DNA from: Paraphysoderma sedebokerense
Lineage: Eukaryota; Blastocladiomycota; Physodermatomycetes; Physodermatales; Physodermataceae
Reading direction: 5' to 3'
Assembly: GCA_025602915.1 (NCBI GenBank)
Contig: JAHLJZ010000109.1
Span: 1 to 64,000, forward strand
Length of the DNA stretch: 64,000 nucleotides
In this document: positions 33,583 to 44,563 of the stretch, in pieces
How the letters are laid out: every line of letters starts with the position of its first letter
How positions within the stretch are numbered: the first letter of the stretch is position 1
Program-made: the position numbers and the translations under genes
The notes under the pieces: model-generated
Database searches by the model: none
What the model saw: the letters and a program-made list of their open reading frames with translations, nothing else
What the model was told of the DNA's origin: nothing

Positions 33583-35225
33583 TTGCCGCTGAAGCGGCTT
33601 TCGCTGCCGACTCATTATATATCTGCCCCGAACACAACTATACTGGAGCGGTACATACGGTATCTCCTCAAAAATTTTCAAGGTTTAGATGTACAGGAGT
33701 TTTCAAATATATATTTGCTCGAATTCAGTTCAAAAGAAAAAGAGATTAATTATATTAAAGATACGGTCACATCACCTAGCTCATATGTGCTTTTACGGTT
33801 CTCAACTTTAAGTATTCTTATTATTGGCAGTCTGCCATTCGCCCAATCAATCATTAGCACCAGCAGTATTATAACATTTACAGTACAATCAATATTAGGT
33901 CTCGGTGTTATCTCATCGACCTACTTTTTGAATCGCCAGACCATGATGAAAAATTTTGGCAGACTTGTGGTATTAGGGATAGGATTACATTTGCTGACGC
34001 CTGCCCTACAGTTAGGACTGTCTGTTCAATTCCGTTCAACTGAATACGTAAATGTGGAATTATTCGATATCGATGTCAATTTCTCCTTTTTTTTATTTTT
34101 CCACTCTGATATTGATACCAGTCACGATTAGGAATTGTCTTCATCTGTCGACTAGTACATTTGTTATGGGTTACATTATTGTAACTCTAGCGCTGTTCCC
34201 TTCGGAAACCATTGGTTTGAAATTTATCACATCCGTTTTGGTTTCTGTAGCCTACAGCGTTAGTGGAATTGTATCAATGTATTGTATCGAGCTGGAACGA
34301 AGGCAGACATGGTTATTTAACTCAAAAATTGATCCAAAGCTGAAGTTGAAGTACTTTGTCCCTCCTACGGAAGTTCCTGCAGTTTCTTCGTTCGCGCAAG
34401 GTCTTCGAATATTAAATATAATGTGAAGGTTAAACTCAGGAATCGACTGAAAGATGAAGTTCAGCCCGAATTTCAAAAATTTGTCATCGAAACAGTACGC
34501 GAAAGATTTCCGTTCTTAGTTTTCACTTATACAGTTATCACCGTCATAAACATATTACGACATTATCTTCTTACGGAAAGAGGCACAAGAAATATTATAA
34601 TGGTGGCATTAGGCATATCTGTCTTGTTGGTCGGCTCCGTAGCTTGTATCGCCAATAGTCGGTGGAGAAGTTCGCTCCGGTGTTCCGCTGCGTTCACTTT
34701 ATTTTCGGTCTTTCACGCATTTGCGTCGACATACGAACTGCTAGTACTAAAAGGCGATGTATCCTTCTACAATTTTCTCTTCCCACTATTTGATGTTGCA
34801 ATTACAGCTTACATTCCACCGGGCACATCTCTTTTAATGTATTCGATTGTTGCGATATGTTCCGTGTTCTTTTCTTTTTTTTGTACAAACTTTCAGCTAC
34901 CCGAAAATGGATTAATGATACCTCTATGACCTGTATCAGTGGATTCCCCTCATTGTTTATCTTTTGGTTACCATTGATTGGGGCATCTATCCTTCGAAAA
35001 GAGTTATTGCAAGAGTTGTATCATGCCAGAAAGGTGTCCGGGGAGATATCGAAAGATGATATAGTGTTGGCAGCGCCTAAATTAGACGTAATTTCCGCTG
35101 TCCGGGGATCACTTCTAAGTATGTTGCAGAAATCAGTGAACACCTTACCGATTAGGGGCGAAGTCTTATTCAGTCATCACCTGGGGTCGGCGAATGCTCC
35201 CGCAATCTCGTATCCTTCTCCGTGA
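33583..35225 (+). pseudogene. Twelve-TM membrane protein, decayed paralogue 3
   Basis: This is the third tandem copy of the twelve-TM family. All main blocks are present in order (QGLDVQEFSNIYLLEFSSKE, DIDVNFSFF, STFVMGYIIVTLALFP, ELERRQTWLFNSKIDPKLK, FVIETVRERFPFLVF, FYNFLFPLFDVAITAYIPP, QELYHARKVSGEI), but they lie in different frames. The frame shifts at a poly-T run near 34088, again near 34405-34425, and again near 34925. The paralogues have an ATG at the matching N-terminus and this copy does not; the ATG at 33583 adds unrelated residues. Sequencing error at the T run could explain one shift but not all three. It is most likely a pseudogene. Confidence 0.8.
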
Positions 35226-35452
35226 GGAAATATTGATGCCGATATATTTGGGTTTTGCAGTTGAGAAGTAAATATTTATGGAAACTTCAGGTAGGCATCC
35301 GAAGAATCATTAACTGTATTCTGGACAGAACTCTTCGTAAGTGTTGTACATACATTTAAAGGGCAGTTGATATGCAGATATACGGTATACCCAATAATAT
35401 CGATTTGAAAGTGTTCAAACTAGAGATTCACAGAGTAACTACGAGACTGCAG

Positions 35453-37039
35453 CTAATCTATTGAATCACTTTTGCCGCATTTGACCCAGACTTTGGCCTT
35501 AGCTACGCAATCTCGTGAACCCTTGCCACTGCAATCGATCAATCCGGGCCAATAACAAAACTCCACAATTCCTGAGCTTTCATCACATTCCATCAAGTCC
35601 GGGATTAGAGCGCTTCCTTTGGCAGGTATGACAAATCCTATACCCAAAGCTAAGCAATTTGTCTGGACCCAGTAATAAATTGACGAAATCAAAAGATGCT
35701 TGATTCGATCATCGTCTGGTAAGGTTGGGATATTGAGCGATATCAAAAGAGAAGTAATCTGATTGACTGAAGACTTAATTTGTGGTTTCAGATGCTCTAG
35801 CAGCTCTGGATGCACTTTCGGGTCAATGGGAGTTGATACGTTAGCGGGGGACAGAAATTGTTGTAGGAGAGCCTTAAAAATGGAGTCGACCGCTTCCTTA
35901 TCAGCAACTTGAGTTGGTAGCAAGATCGCGCCGGACTCCGAACTGACAGATCTGAGTAGAGCGTGGAAGGTAATGATTCTATCTGAGGAGGAGAGCGAAG
36001 CAAAGAAATTTGTGAAGACGAAGTTTGAGATGTGTGAGATGAGGGCTAATTTGTCAGATTGGGGATGGACAGCTTCTTGTCCAGATAGAAATTGAAAGAC
36101 AGAATTTCTTATGGATGACCTCAGACAATCCTCCACGAATGATCTTACTTCAGAGAAAAACCAACTATGTAGCATCAGCGCCATCGAGTCATCGTAATCT
36201 GTAGATAGCCGAAGAATAGGAGTTTGAGTGTTGGCAATGATGGCATGCCCGAAATTGTAGGAATACAAAGGCATTTTCGTCTCCAAGAACGATTCGAGGA
36301 ATGGCTTAGCCGGTACTGTCCGTCTCCGGCTAAGTTTCGCAGCGACAATGTCATCCGACTTCGAGTTCATTACTTTGTCTGCAGTTTGAACATCCGCAAA
36401 CGTTTTAGGTGACCGTCTCCGTAGTTTTAGTAGTAGAAGAGCGATCGCTATCAATGATATACAGAGCAACACACCGAGTGTGATCACAGCTGCCCATATT
36501 GGACCATTTCTGCTTCCGGTGAAAGCATCTTCTCTAGCTTCAGGAACGATTTGACTGTTCTTAGGATCTGTACAAGTAGGATCTGCTGCAGAGCCTTCTC
36601 TTCTTGGTGGGGACAGAGAAATTTCTCCACTATTTGTCGAATTCAATTCGACCGTGGCAAGCGTCGGGTCGATGAAACAAGCCAGTTCTTCTCCACTTCT
36701 ATTTTTGCATCTAAAATCCTCCACCGTGGGATTTATTGCAAATGTATAGCACCCAAACACCTTCAATGACGAATTGTCTTTCGGGTTGTATGAATCTGCA
36801 CACATTGGATTCACATTTTGTATTTTGCAAGTGTTTCGGGCGGAAATGAATGTCGAATTACATACGAAGGCTTGGGAAGGTGGTGATTGTGACTCAAAAC
36901 ATCCTAGAATATTTATCGTTCCGTCAGATGAAGTCTTGTCTCGTAGTCGGAAAGCAGTTTTGCAGTCTTGTGAGACCATTTTGAACCGGCTGTTTGGGAT
37001 GTAGCGAACGAGAACATTTGACCGACGAGGACGTATCAA
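35453..37039 (-). CDS. Single-pass membrane protein with Cys-containing ectodomain
   Basis: I do not recognise the family. One exon, 528 aa. The first 20 residues are basic, not a clear signal peptide. An ectodomain-like region with spaced Cys residues and N-glycosylation sites follows (about 20-170; for example CFESQ, CNSTF, CKIQN, CADSYN, CYTF, CKNRS, CFIDP). A single strong membrane helix lies near residues 181-203 (AAVITLGVLLCISLIAIALL), followed by basic LKLRRRSPK, which would place the C-terminal half in the cytoplasm. That half is mostly helical with no kinase or known signalling motif, but ends in Cys-bearing segments (DECDESS-like, LIDCSGKGSRDC). It is convergent with the twelve-TM cluster. 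An alternative start is the Met at residue 21. Confidence 0.6.
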   Translation of the reverse strand: MIRPRRSNVLVRYIPNSRFKMVSQDCKTAFRLRDKTSSDGTINILGCFESQSPPSQAFVCNSTFISARNTCKIQNVNPMCADSYNPKDNSSLKVFGCYTFAINPTVEDFRCKNRSGEELACFIDPTLATVELNSTNSGEISLSPPRREGSAADPTCTDPKNSQIVPEAREDAFTGSRNGPIWAAVITLGVLLCISLIAIALLLLKLRRRSPKTFADVQTADKVMNSKSDDIVAAKLSRRRTVPAKPFLESFLETKMPLYSYNFGHAIIANTQTPILRLSTDYDDSMALMLHSWFFSEVRSFVEDCLRSSIRNSVFQFLSGQEAVHPQSDKLALISHISNFVFTNFFASLSSSDRIITFHALLRSVSSESGAILLPTQVADKEAVDSIFKALLQQFLSPANVSTPIDPKVHPELLEHLKPQIKSSVNQITSLLISLNIPTLPDDDRIKHLLISSIYYWVQTNCLALGIGFVIPAKGSALIPDLMECDESSGIVEFCYWPGLIDCSGKGSRDCVAKAKVWVKCGKSDSID

Positions 37040-37430
37040 AAATGCATATCTAGTGTTCAGAGTTTGTCAAAGGGCCTTGTCTGAAGACAATATAATTAAC
37101 ATCGGGCGTGAACGGGACTGTGGATGTAAATCACATCGGTTGACTGTTCTCTGATCAGAGGTCTCTTTGTAGAACGTCAGTCTGAGACGAAGTTTTCTTA
37201 ACCATAGCGACGGGCAGCACACTATGTTCAGTCTGCGTTCGATACTTCTCGTCGGAAAATAGAATCACCAAAAATATAAATTTCTGAATGAGAAAGATGA
37301 GCTGGATGGCATGGCGTTAATGGTGATTCGCGTGGAGATCCTCCACAAATGCGTCTTGGTTAAACTCCCCTGTTCCCCGATACCGAGCTCACAATAACAT
37401 CTCTAGACATCCACACACCATCGAAGCAAG
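37040..37430. promoter_or_regulatory. Divergent intergenic region
   Basis: It lies between the minus-strand membrane protein and the plus-strand EF-hand gene and has no coding content that I can support. Confidence 0.4.
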
Positions 37431-40400
37431 ATGGGTGATAGCAATGCTGATAATCCACTTCTCGACGTAAGATATATTAGCTCACTGTTGACAGTTGCCC
37501 CATCTAACTTAATTGCACGAAGCAGAAGGAGTCCTCTTCTCCAGGAAGGGTCTATCAAACTGAAGGATCCGTGGAAATTATCGTAAACAAAATTCGATCC
37601 CATGTGTACGCCATGCGAATTCGAATTGCGGATTCATTCCGGGATTTTGACAAGCTTCGAACTGGGTTCATCACTCCCTCTCAGTTCAGACGATGCCTGT
37701 CGCAAACAGTCGAGAAAAATGTAAAATTGAGGGATGGAGACTACGATGTATTGATTAAACATTATGATATCAAACAAAACGGGACAGTATGGTGGTTGGG
37801 ATTTGTTGATACTATTGAAGAGGGTATGTTTCAATCCTACCCTATTCAAAACGACAGCAGACCTTACCATGACGAATAAACAATTGCTGAAGTTCATCCA
37901 TTCCGCTGACGATTCATAATTTTATTACAGTGTTTGGCCCACGCAAACTCGAAAAGACACCAACGAAACCGGTGGCACCACCCCATGAGATTCTGAAATT
38001 ACATCGTCCAGTGAGTCCTCTTTCCATGACAAGAATGGAAGATATTATGGTCCGAATAAGACAGTACGCCGTCGATCATGGATGCGACGTGAAAAGCTGG
38101 TATAAAGATTATGACAAACATAACACTGGATACGCTACCGTAAATCAGGTAAGATTGTGATTTTATCAACAGAATTGGTGTCTGAATGCATAATGATGCA
38201 GTAAATTAGTTTAAAAGAGGGTTTCCTCCGAATTGAATTTCTCAAGAAGAGATAAATCTTTTGTTGCAAATGTACGTTGATGAACAGACAAAAACTGTTA
38301 ATTACTTTAAATTCAACTTTGATGTGAATCGCAAAGGTGAGTGATTCCATCATCTTCGACTGCATATTTTCCGCTCATTGTATTCACATAGACCGTACAA
38401 ATCACCAAGGCCTGAGATTCGCCAAAGCTGAAAAGAATTCTGAAGTGAAGTCGTATGAAGTTGAAAGTAGACTGATGCTATTTCCGCAAGAAATGGACAA
38501 AACTGAAAAGAGGGACGATGTAGAAGAAAAGATTCAAAGGGGTAGAATTCTTTTTTTTTTTCTTTCGGTCTTTCTTTTTTGGTTAATTTTCTATGATAAC
38601 TGCATTTGTAGGGGTATACGTTAAGCGAATCAGATTACTAGATTTTTTTCGGGATTACGATAAACACAATGTGGGCTTAGTTACTGAGAATCAGGTACAT
38701 ATTTCACGAAAAGCCATTCGTAGGGTCGCATGGAATTGAATATCCGGTAGTTTCGAGCAGGTCTCAATCTGTCGGGATTGGATATCGGAGTGAAAGAGTT
38801 AAATTTGATGATGGAAAGCTATAAAAATGCACAGAACTTGGTAAATTACAGAGCTTTCTGCACGAACATTGACAGCTGTAAGTTTTCAGTTTCATGGAGT
38901 TGTCAATTGCGAGTTTTACTGACGTTTGATATCTACATCAGTTTTCGTGAAACATGAACTAAATGATAATCCAACAGCTGAAGTTCACTTGCCAACTAGA
39001 GATCAATTAGTCAAAGTATGACGCCTTTATGGAAAACTTCGTGTGAATTGAAATTGATGCCATCTTGTAGAAGTCCAATGATCTTTCAACTGCGGATGAA
39101 TCTCGATTTCGTGAAATAATCATCGAGTTGAATGAAAATGTGCGAAAGCGTCGATTGAATATGCTTCCATTTTTTAATGACTTCGACAAAGTAAGTGCAA
39201 CCTGTTGCAGGAAACATTATGTCATGACAAATCCCCGCATAACATACTCTTTCTAATAGAAATCAGGGCACATTGGTCAAGTAACAAGATCTCGTTTTAT
39301 AAGGCTCCTATCTACTTTAGACTTGAAGATATCAAACAATGATCTTTCCATTATCCTCGCTAAGTTTGAAGACAAGCGATCCGGACACGTCAATTATAAA
39401 GAGTTTTTGCGTGTTATTGATCCAAGCGGTAAGTTAAATACTAATAGGGATTTTGTTAACTCTAACTAAGAACAAATCGCCCAGTGTGTCTATCCGGAAA
39501 TTCTAAGAAGTCTGATAGAATAGGAGAAGCTCCGGTGATAATTAGTGAGCCAAATGTCCGGATGATTATGGAAAATTTAATTCATGCCGTTACCATCAAA
39601 GGAATTAGGGTCGGTGAACAATCTATTTGTGGTGTTAAACTCACTTTATTAACTTCGCCGCACTATAGGTTTCTGAATTTTTCAAAGACTTTGATAGACT
39701 CCGCAGTGGAAATGTATCCAGAAATGATTTCTTTCGAGCTTTAAACCATATGGGATTATTATTGTCGCATGACGAATGCCGGATTCTGGCTGACACATAC
39801 GAGCATCCGTCACTGAAAAATCAATGCAAATGGAAAGACTTGGAGGCTGATGTGGAATCTGGTTTGTAATCGATGCTTTGACGTAAATTAGGACCACTCA
39901 TAACCGATGCGTTCTGCTTTATGTTACAGCCTCTGAACAGATGAACAGCATAGTAAAACTCCCCGCCGTCACAATTAAGCATTTTGAAAAAGTTGACCAG
40001 TACATACATTCTAGTAATGAACCCTTACCGAAAGAAGAGAACATCAGTTTGTTGCCATCCATGATGTCATTAAAAGGCAATACTGAGAACACAGGTGATT
40101 TTTTGTTCGTAGCTTTGATGTGCACCCTCCATTTACAGAACTTTCGGTCACAGGACTTCCCGTCTCGCCGTTATTGTCGTTAGTACCAAGGGTGAAAGTG
40201 AAGCAATCAAAGAATAAGAGCTTGAATGATCAAGAATTGGATAACTTATTGACAAGAATGAAAACAAAGGTTTCTCGAAAGCTCTTTTTTTCTCAGAAGA
40301 TTAGTACTTAATTAGAGTAAAATAGGTTAAAACCGAACGAATGAGAGTGAAAGACTTCATGCGCGACTACGATCACCTTTCTTGCGGACGGATATCGAAG

Positions 40401-41121
40401 AACGCTTTTAGACGAGCGCTGGCCCTGTGCGAATTCGGTCTAACTGAAGTAAGATTTCATTTTCATGGAAGAAGAACACTTTCTATAAACCTTACATAAA
40501 ACTTGACAGCCTGAATGGACTGCTTTAGAGAATCGTTTTATTTGTCACACCCACCCTAATATGATCAATTACCGCGAATTCAGCGATCAAATGGAATCTG
40601 TATTCACAGTAAAGGGACTCGAATCTAAGCCCACTTGCGAACCAAACGAATTTAAGACAGCTTGGCATGGCCATGGAACACAGCATGTTCAGGAACCACA
40701 TGAATTGGAGAAGGTTATGCGTAGATTGGGCGAAATTGTACTATACTTCCACTCTCGCCGTTCAGGTTGATTCTTTGTTGTAACTCTTCTGCAATTTTAC
40801 CATTTTCCCTTCCAGTTGCGTCAACGCCCTGTAGATCTTCTGAGATACCTCGAAGATCATGATAGGATCCCTCATAATGGCACCATTACTAAATCACAAT
40901 TTCGATCAGCATTATCCAGTGCGGGTATCAACCTCCGTGAACCTGAAGCACAATTGATTTTCAGCAAATATGCGTTAGACGACTACGATGAAGCTATTGA
41001 CTATCTCAGTTTCAATGATCATGTATTAGAAATGAGCAAAAAGGTTCGGAAGCGAAACTCCATTCAAGCTAATAGTGGCCAGTTGTCACTAGACAAAAAG
41101 TCTTTCGAGACTGGAATTTAA
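37431..41121 (+). CDS. Intron-rich protein with about seven degenerate EF-hand units
   Basis: It starts MGDSNADNPLLD at 37431, and about 16 exons can be read through with matching phase; for example 37431-37466, 37526-37823, 37931-38148, then short exons to a last one ending at TAA 41121. The repeated element is aromatic-x-DFD/DYD-K-x-x-x-G-x-hydrophobic-T-x-x-Q/R-F: FRDFDKLRTGFITPSQFRR, YKDYDKHNTGYATVNQ, FFRDYDKHNVGLVTENQ, FNDFDKKSGHIGQVTRSRF, FFKDFDRLRSGNVSRNDFF, FMRDYDHLSCGRISKNAF and LEDHDRIPHNGTITKSQF. The loops lack several Ca2+-binding acids, so binding may be weak or lost. Multi-EF-hand proteins of this style (EFCAB6-like) go with flagella, which fits a zoosporic fungus, but this is inference. 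The third exon I infer (from about 38209) carries an in-frame TGA at 38234-38236. Confidence 0.7.
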
Positions 41122-41265
41122 GAGTTGCAAGAGAGCTGAGAAGGAATTTTGATAAGAGTTGCGTCATGAAAGATGAAGCTGTTTACTTATCTATGGATAC
41201 GTTGAATGATTTAGGATAGAGATAATGTGCAATTATGATAAAAATAAATAATCTTAATTGACCTA

Positions 41266-42405
41266 ATGACTGATTTACACGGGTCTGATTTTTACTGCAG
41301 GGACATTTGCCTTCGCCGCTCTGGCCGAGATACAGTCGCAACACCTAACCTCATCTCAATGACCACACTCCGCCGTTCATCCAGATTTCAGACTAAGTAT
41401 AGTACAGCTCCGACGGTTGATGAACCGACTAATTCGGAGGTATCTCCAAAACGATCCCGGCGCCTTGTTCGATATAATGAGAGAAAGCCATCCCTCACTC
41501 GACAGACTTTATCGCCGACTCCTTCCGTTTGTTACCTCGAAAAGCTTCCCAACGAAATCCTTGAATCTATTTTTTTGTACAGTCAGAATACGGCATTCCT
41601 CTTGTGTTGTAGACGAGCATTCTCCCTTTGGAGTTCAACATCATTGCGAGCAAAATTCTTGTATATAGTCTACGGAAAATCGGTGTTAACCTATCTTGAT
41701 CGGATCCCTTACATGACAGACGGAGTTTGTCAGATTCTCCTTGAAAAATATCTTGTTAATCCAAACATAGATAGATCGTTTCCACTTGTATTTGCTTTAA
41801 GTGAAAAACGCATCGACTTGGCAAAATTATTATTCTCCGCTGGTGCAAATGTAACGATAGATTGCTTTCGTAGAGCAGTATCAGACGGCTCATTACCGCT
41901 GGTAGAATTGATGCTACAGAAAGGATTCAAGAGAGAATTGAGACAATTCCTATATTCAGCTGCGATGAATGGACACCCCGAGGTATTCATGGCATTGCTT
42001 AGAGTTCAAAATATGACGTTGTCTTTTAATCAAGAGCTGTTGTTTGGAGTTTCCGGAACGAAACATGTTGAGATGTTTCTGCGCTTACTCGAATTGAGAG
42101 ATTTCAGATTAAACAAGGTAACTTTCTTATAGTAGTGCTTCCAAAGTTTAACCGTATCTTGACATGGGTTTAATTGTTCGGTTCAGGGTGTCTTCAATCA
42201 GTTATTCAGGTTTGTACTATCCTTGAAGGACACACATTTATATAGCTCAAACCCATAGTCAGCCCAGATGTAGATTCACTTTATTCCTTCACTTATCATG
42301 TTTTGTTTAAACAGAAATGCCTCAATTCAAATCATGCATTGCCTACTCCAGACTTATGGTGACCGGTTGTTTTCGCCTGATGTGAAGAGAAAGAATAACT
42401 TATGA
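41266..42405 (+). CDS. F-box-like and ankyrin-like protein
   Basis: Three exons fit: 41266-42117, 42187-42209 (23 bp) and 42315-42405, giving 321 aa. A Met at 41359 (MTTLRRSSRFQ) is an equally good start. After a basic N-terminus, LEKLPNEILESIFLYSQNTA is a typical F-box opening, followed by FLLCCRRAFSLW. The rest reads as weak ankyrin-type repeats: FPLVFALSEKRIDLAKLLFS with GANVTIDCFR, AVSDGSLPLVELMLQKGF, and FLYSAAMNGHPEVFMALLR. Chytrid genomes carry many such F-box/ankyrin proteins, thought to be SCF-type ubiquitin ligase adaptors. The tiny middle exon is supported by reading phase on both sides. Not all repeats are certain. Confidence 0.65.
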
Positions 42406-42621
42406 CAAGCGTTTATTCGAGATCCATATTCGTTGAATACGATGCATTTGAACAAGTTGGCAACTCAGCTCTACGAGACGTTCCCTAAGTAGATTCTGTA
42501 GCTACCAATGTCGAGAGTTCGAAGAGCAGCATACTTGATGCTTTTTTTTTGTAGATACAGTAAACAGTTTGTATATGCAATATAACGCTAAGAATAGGCG
42601 AACGTCAACTAAATTCCTTCC

Positions 42622-43458
42622 CTATGTTTCCGATGTTGCGACAACTCGCAATCGGACGTATACCGCCCACCACTTCCCCTCTTCATCTTTCAGCGCTACC
42701 TCCAGATCTCCCATGACCTCTCTAAGGATAATGTCTTTTTGAATTTCATCAAACTTGGTCAACCACGGGCCAGAGAATGTTTTCAACCAACCAGATAAGT
42801 CTGTAGACAGTTCCGTCAAACGCGGGGTCAAAGAAATATGGTCAACTTTGAAACCGTTCCATTCAAGTAACTGTTTGAACCCATTCGGACTGGGAAATAA
42901 CCAAGGATCGACTTCTTTCGGATCAACCCCGCGATTCTTCACAGCTCTGGCTAACGCTGAATGAATCGCTGCGATATTGGTCATCCCACCACATTCAGCC
43001 ACCAATTTACCACCGGGTTTCAAGACCTTTTTCACCGATTGCAGCAATGCATTGTGATCTTTAATCCAATGGAACGTAGCGTTTGAAAAGACTTTGTCAA
43101 ATTTGTGTGCCCACTCCAACTTATCACCGACCTTCTCGCCCTCCACCACCGAAACGTTATGAACGCCGAGTTCCTTAGCAGCTGAGACCATACTTGAACT
43201 TCTATCAACACCAATCACTTCCTGGCATTTGAATTCATTTTGAAGGCGAAGCGTTAGTTCACCGGAACCACAGCCGATGTCGAGAATGCGGTCCAGTGGT
43301 GAAGGTGAGAGGAGAGTAAGAATATCAGATGTTAGGGTGTGGACGAAATGAGCATGCTCTTTGTAGTCTGAAGCTGACCATTGGTCATTGCTGGATTGCT
43401 GCCCCGCAGAAGTCATAATTTCAATTTTCGAATGAGCGAAGACAAAGCAGCTCGGCAT
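42622..43458 (-). CDS. SAM-dependent methyltransferase, trans-aconitate-methyltransferase-like
   Basis: One exon, 278 aa; a second Met (MTSAGQQSSNDQWSASDYKE, from 43416) is probably the real start because the family begins with a W/Y-containing segment there. The class I fold is clear: motif I ILDIGCGSGELTLRL, acidic strand end VIGVDRSSSMVSAAKEL, VVEGEKVGDKLEW, FDKVFSNATFHWIKDHN, and VLKPGGKLVAECGG. After the core, WLFPSPNGFKQLLEWNGFKV and LTELSTDLSGWLKTFSGPWL match the cap region of Tam-like and related small-molecule methyltransferases. The substrate cannot be told from sequence; trans-aconitate is only the best-known one. Cytosolic, since no targeting signal is visible. Confidence 0.8.
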   Translation of the reverse strand: MPSCFVFAHSKIEIMTSAGQQSSNDQWSASDYKEHAHFVHTLTSDILTLLSPSPLDRILDIGCGSGELTLRLQNEFKCQEVIGVDRSSSMVSAAKELGVHNVSVVEGEKVGDKLEWAHKFDKVFSNATFHWIKDHNALLQSVKKVLKPGGKLVAECGGMTNIAAIHSALARAVKNRGVDPKEVDPWLFPSPNGFKQLLEWNGFKVDHISLTPRLTELSTDLSGWLKTFSGPWLTKFDEIQKDIILREVMGDLEVALKDEEGKWWAVYVRLRVVATSET

Positions 43459-44563
43459 ATATCACCGTGCAGAAAAATCACGGGGCAATGACTCATCTGA
43501 ACCTTGGAGACTTAGCGCAGCAATTGAAAGCATTCAAACAGTAGAAAAGGCTAACATATAGAATTCAGAGAATAGAAAGGGTAGAAAATTTGTATGCAAC
43601 AATAAGATAGATAGATATCGTTAGTAGTCGTTACGCAGAACTAACTGTTCCTGCCGAATACTAATCGATTTGCAATCCAGCGATTGCCATGGCAAGAAGT
43701 CACGTTTTAATACACATCAAGGTGCTAAAAAGTTTTCTTTGCACATCTCCATTCTGTGCACATTTCGGCGCTTGCAGCTTGCTATCTTTATTTCATATAT
43801 CTATCTTTGATTGACTTGTAGCAGAAAACCCGATGATTAGAACTATACAAGATAGGGACAACAGAAAAGGGCTATCCTAATGGCTCTTGTATGTTGAATA
43901 TCTTGGGAACGCTAGATAGTAGCTGAGGGTTTTCTCTTTCTTGTTTGCTTCATTTTCGAGCCATGAAATAAAATACCAGTATCGTTCGCTCTGTCATCCT
44001 TTGCATATACCGTTGCGGAGTGAAAAGTCTGAAATTGTCCAAAGATTTCACCCTACCACTCCGAAACACAGCTGGGTCTAAGTTTCCTCGTTCTATGAAC
44101 TGCTGAAGTATATGCCACACTTGCATGTGCGAAAAGTGGAACGTTTCTCCGTCTATTGCATTTCTCTGTTAAGTTCTCGTGGAATATTGTTGCCCGCGAC
44201 CACGACATTGAGAGACGAAGAAGTTGAGCCCACCTGCATATATAGGCCCCTATGACCATATCCAGGTGTAAGATTTCTCGGAACTCAATTGCAATGAGGA
44301 CAAACGAGGACTATTACTCTGATGAAACAAAGAAACCAAACACTGAAGATTTGGCTCCATCGTGTCGAATCACAGTGATATTCGCGTGTCGAACTGGAAC
44401 GTCAGGGGTGACCACTGGGCTTCAGATTTCTTATTAAAATGGCAAATGTCTGATTTCAGTGCCAAATCAAGCGTGGAACATCAGAACGGTAATAAAAGAC
44501 AGCTTGCTCCGTCGATTTTGTCGAAAAGCAAATTCCTTTTTAGAAACTGTAAAGACTGTTACC
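43459..44563. other. Intergenic, about 1.1 kb
   Basis: I see no supported gene. It should hold divergent promoters for the methyltransferase (minus) and the secreted protein (plus). Open frames near 44053-44480 have no features and overlap each other on opposite strands. Confidence 0.45.

Noticed and set aside
41417-41668. Plus-strand frame inside the F-box gene
   Set aside because: It is a shadow of the F-box coding exon in another frame.
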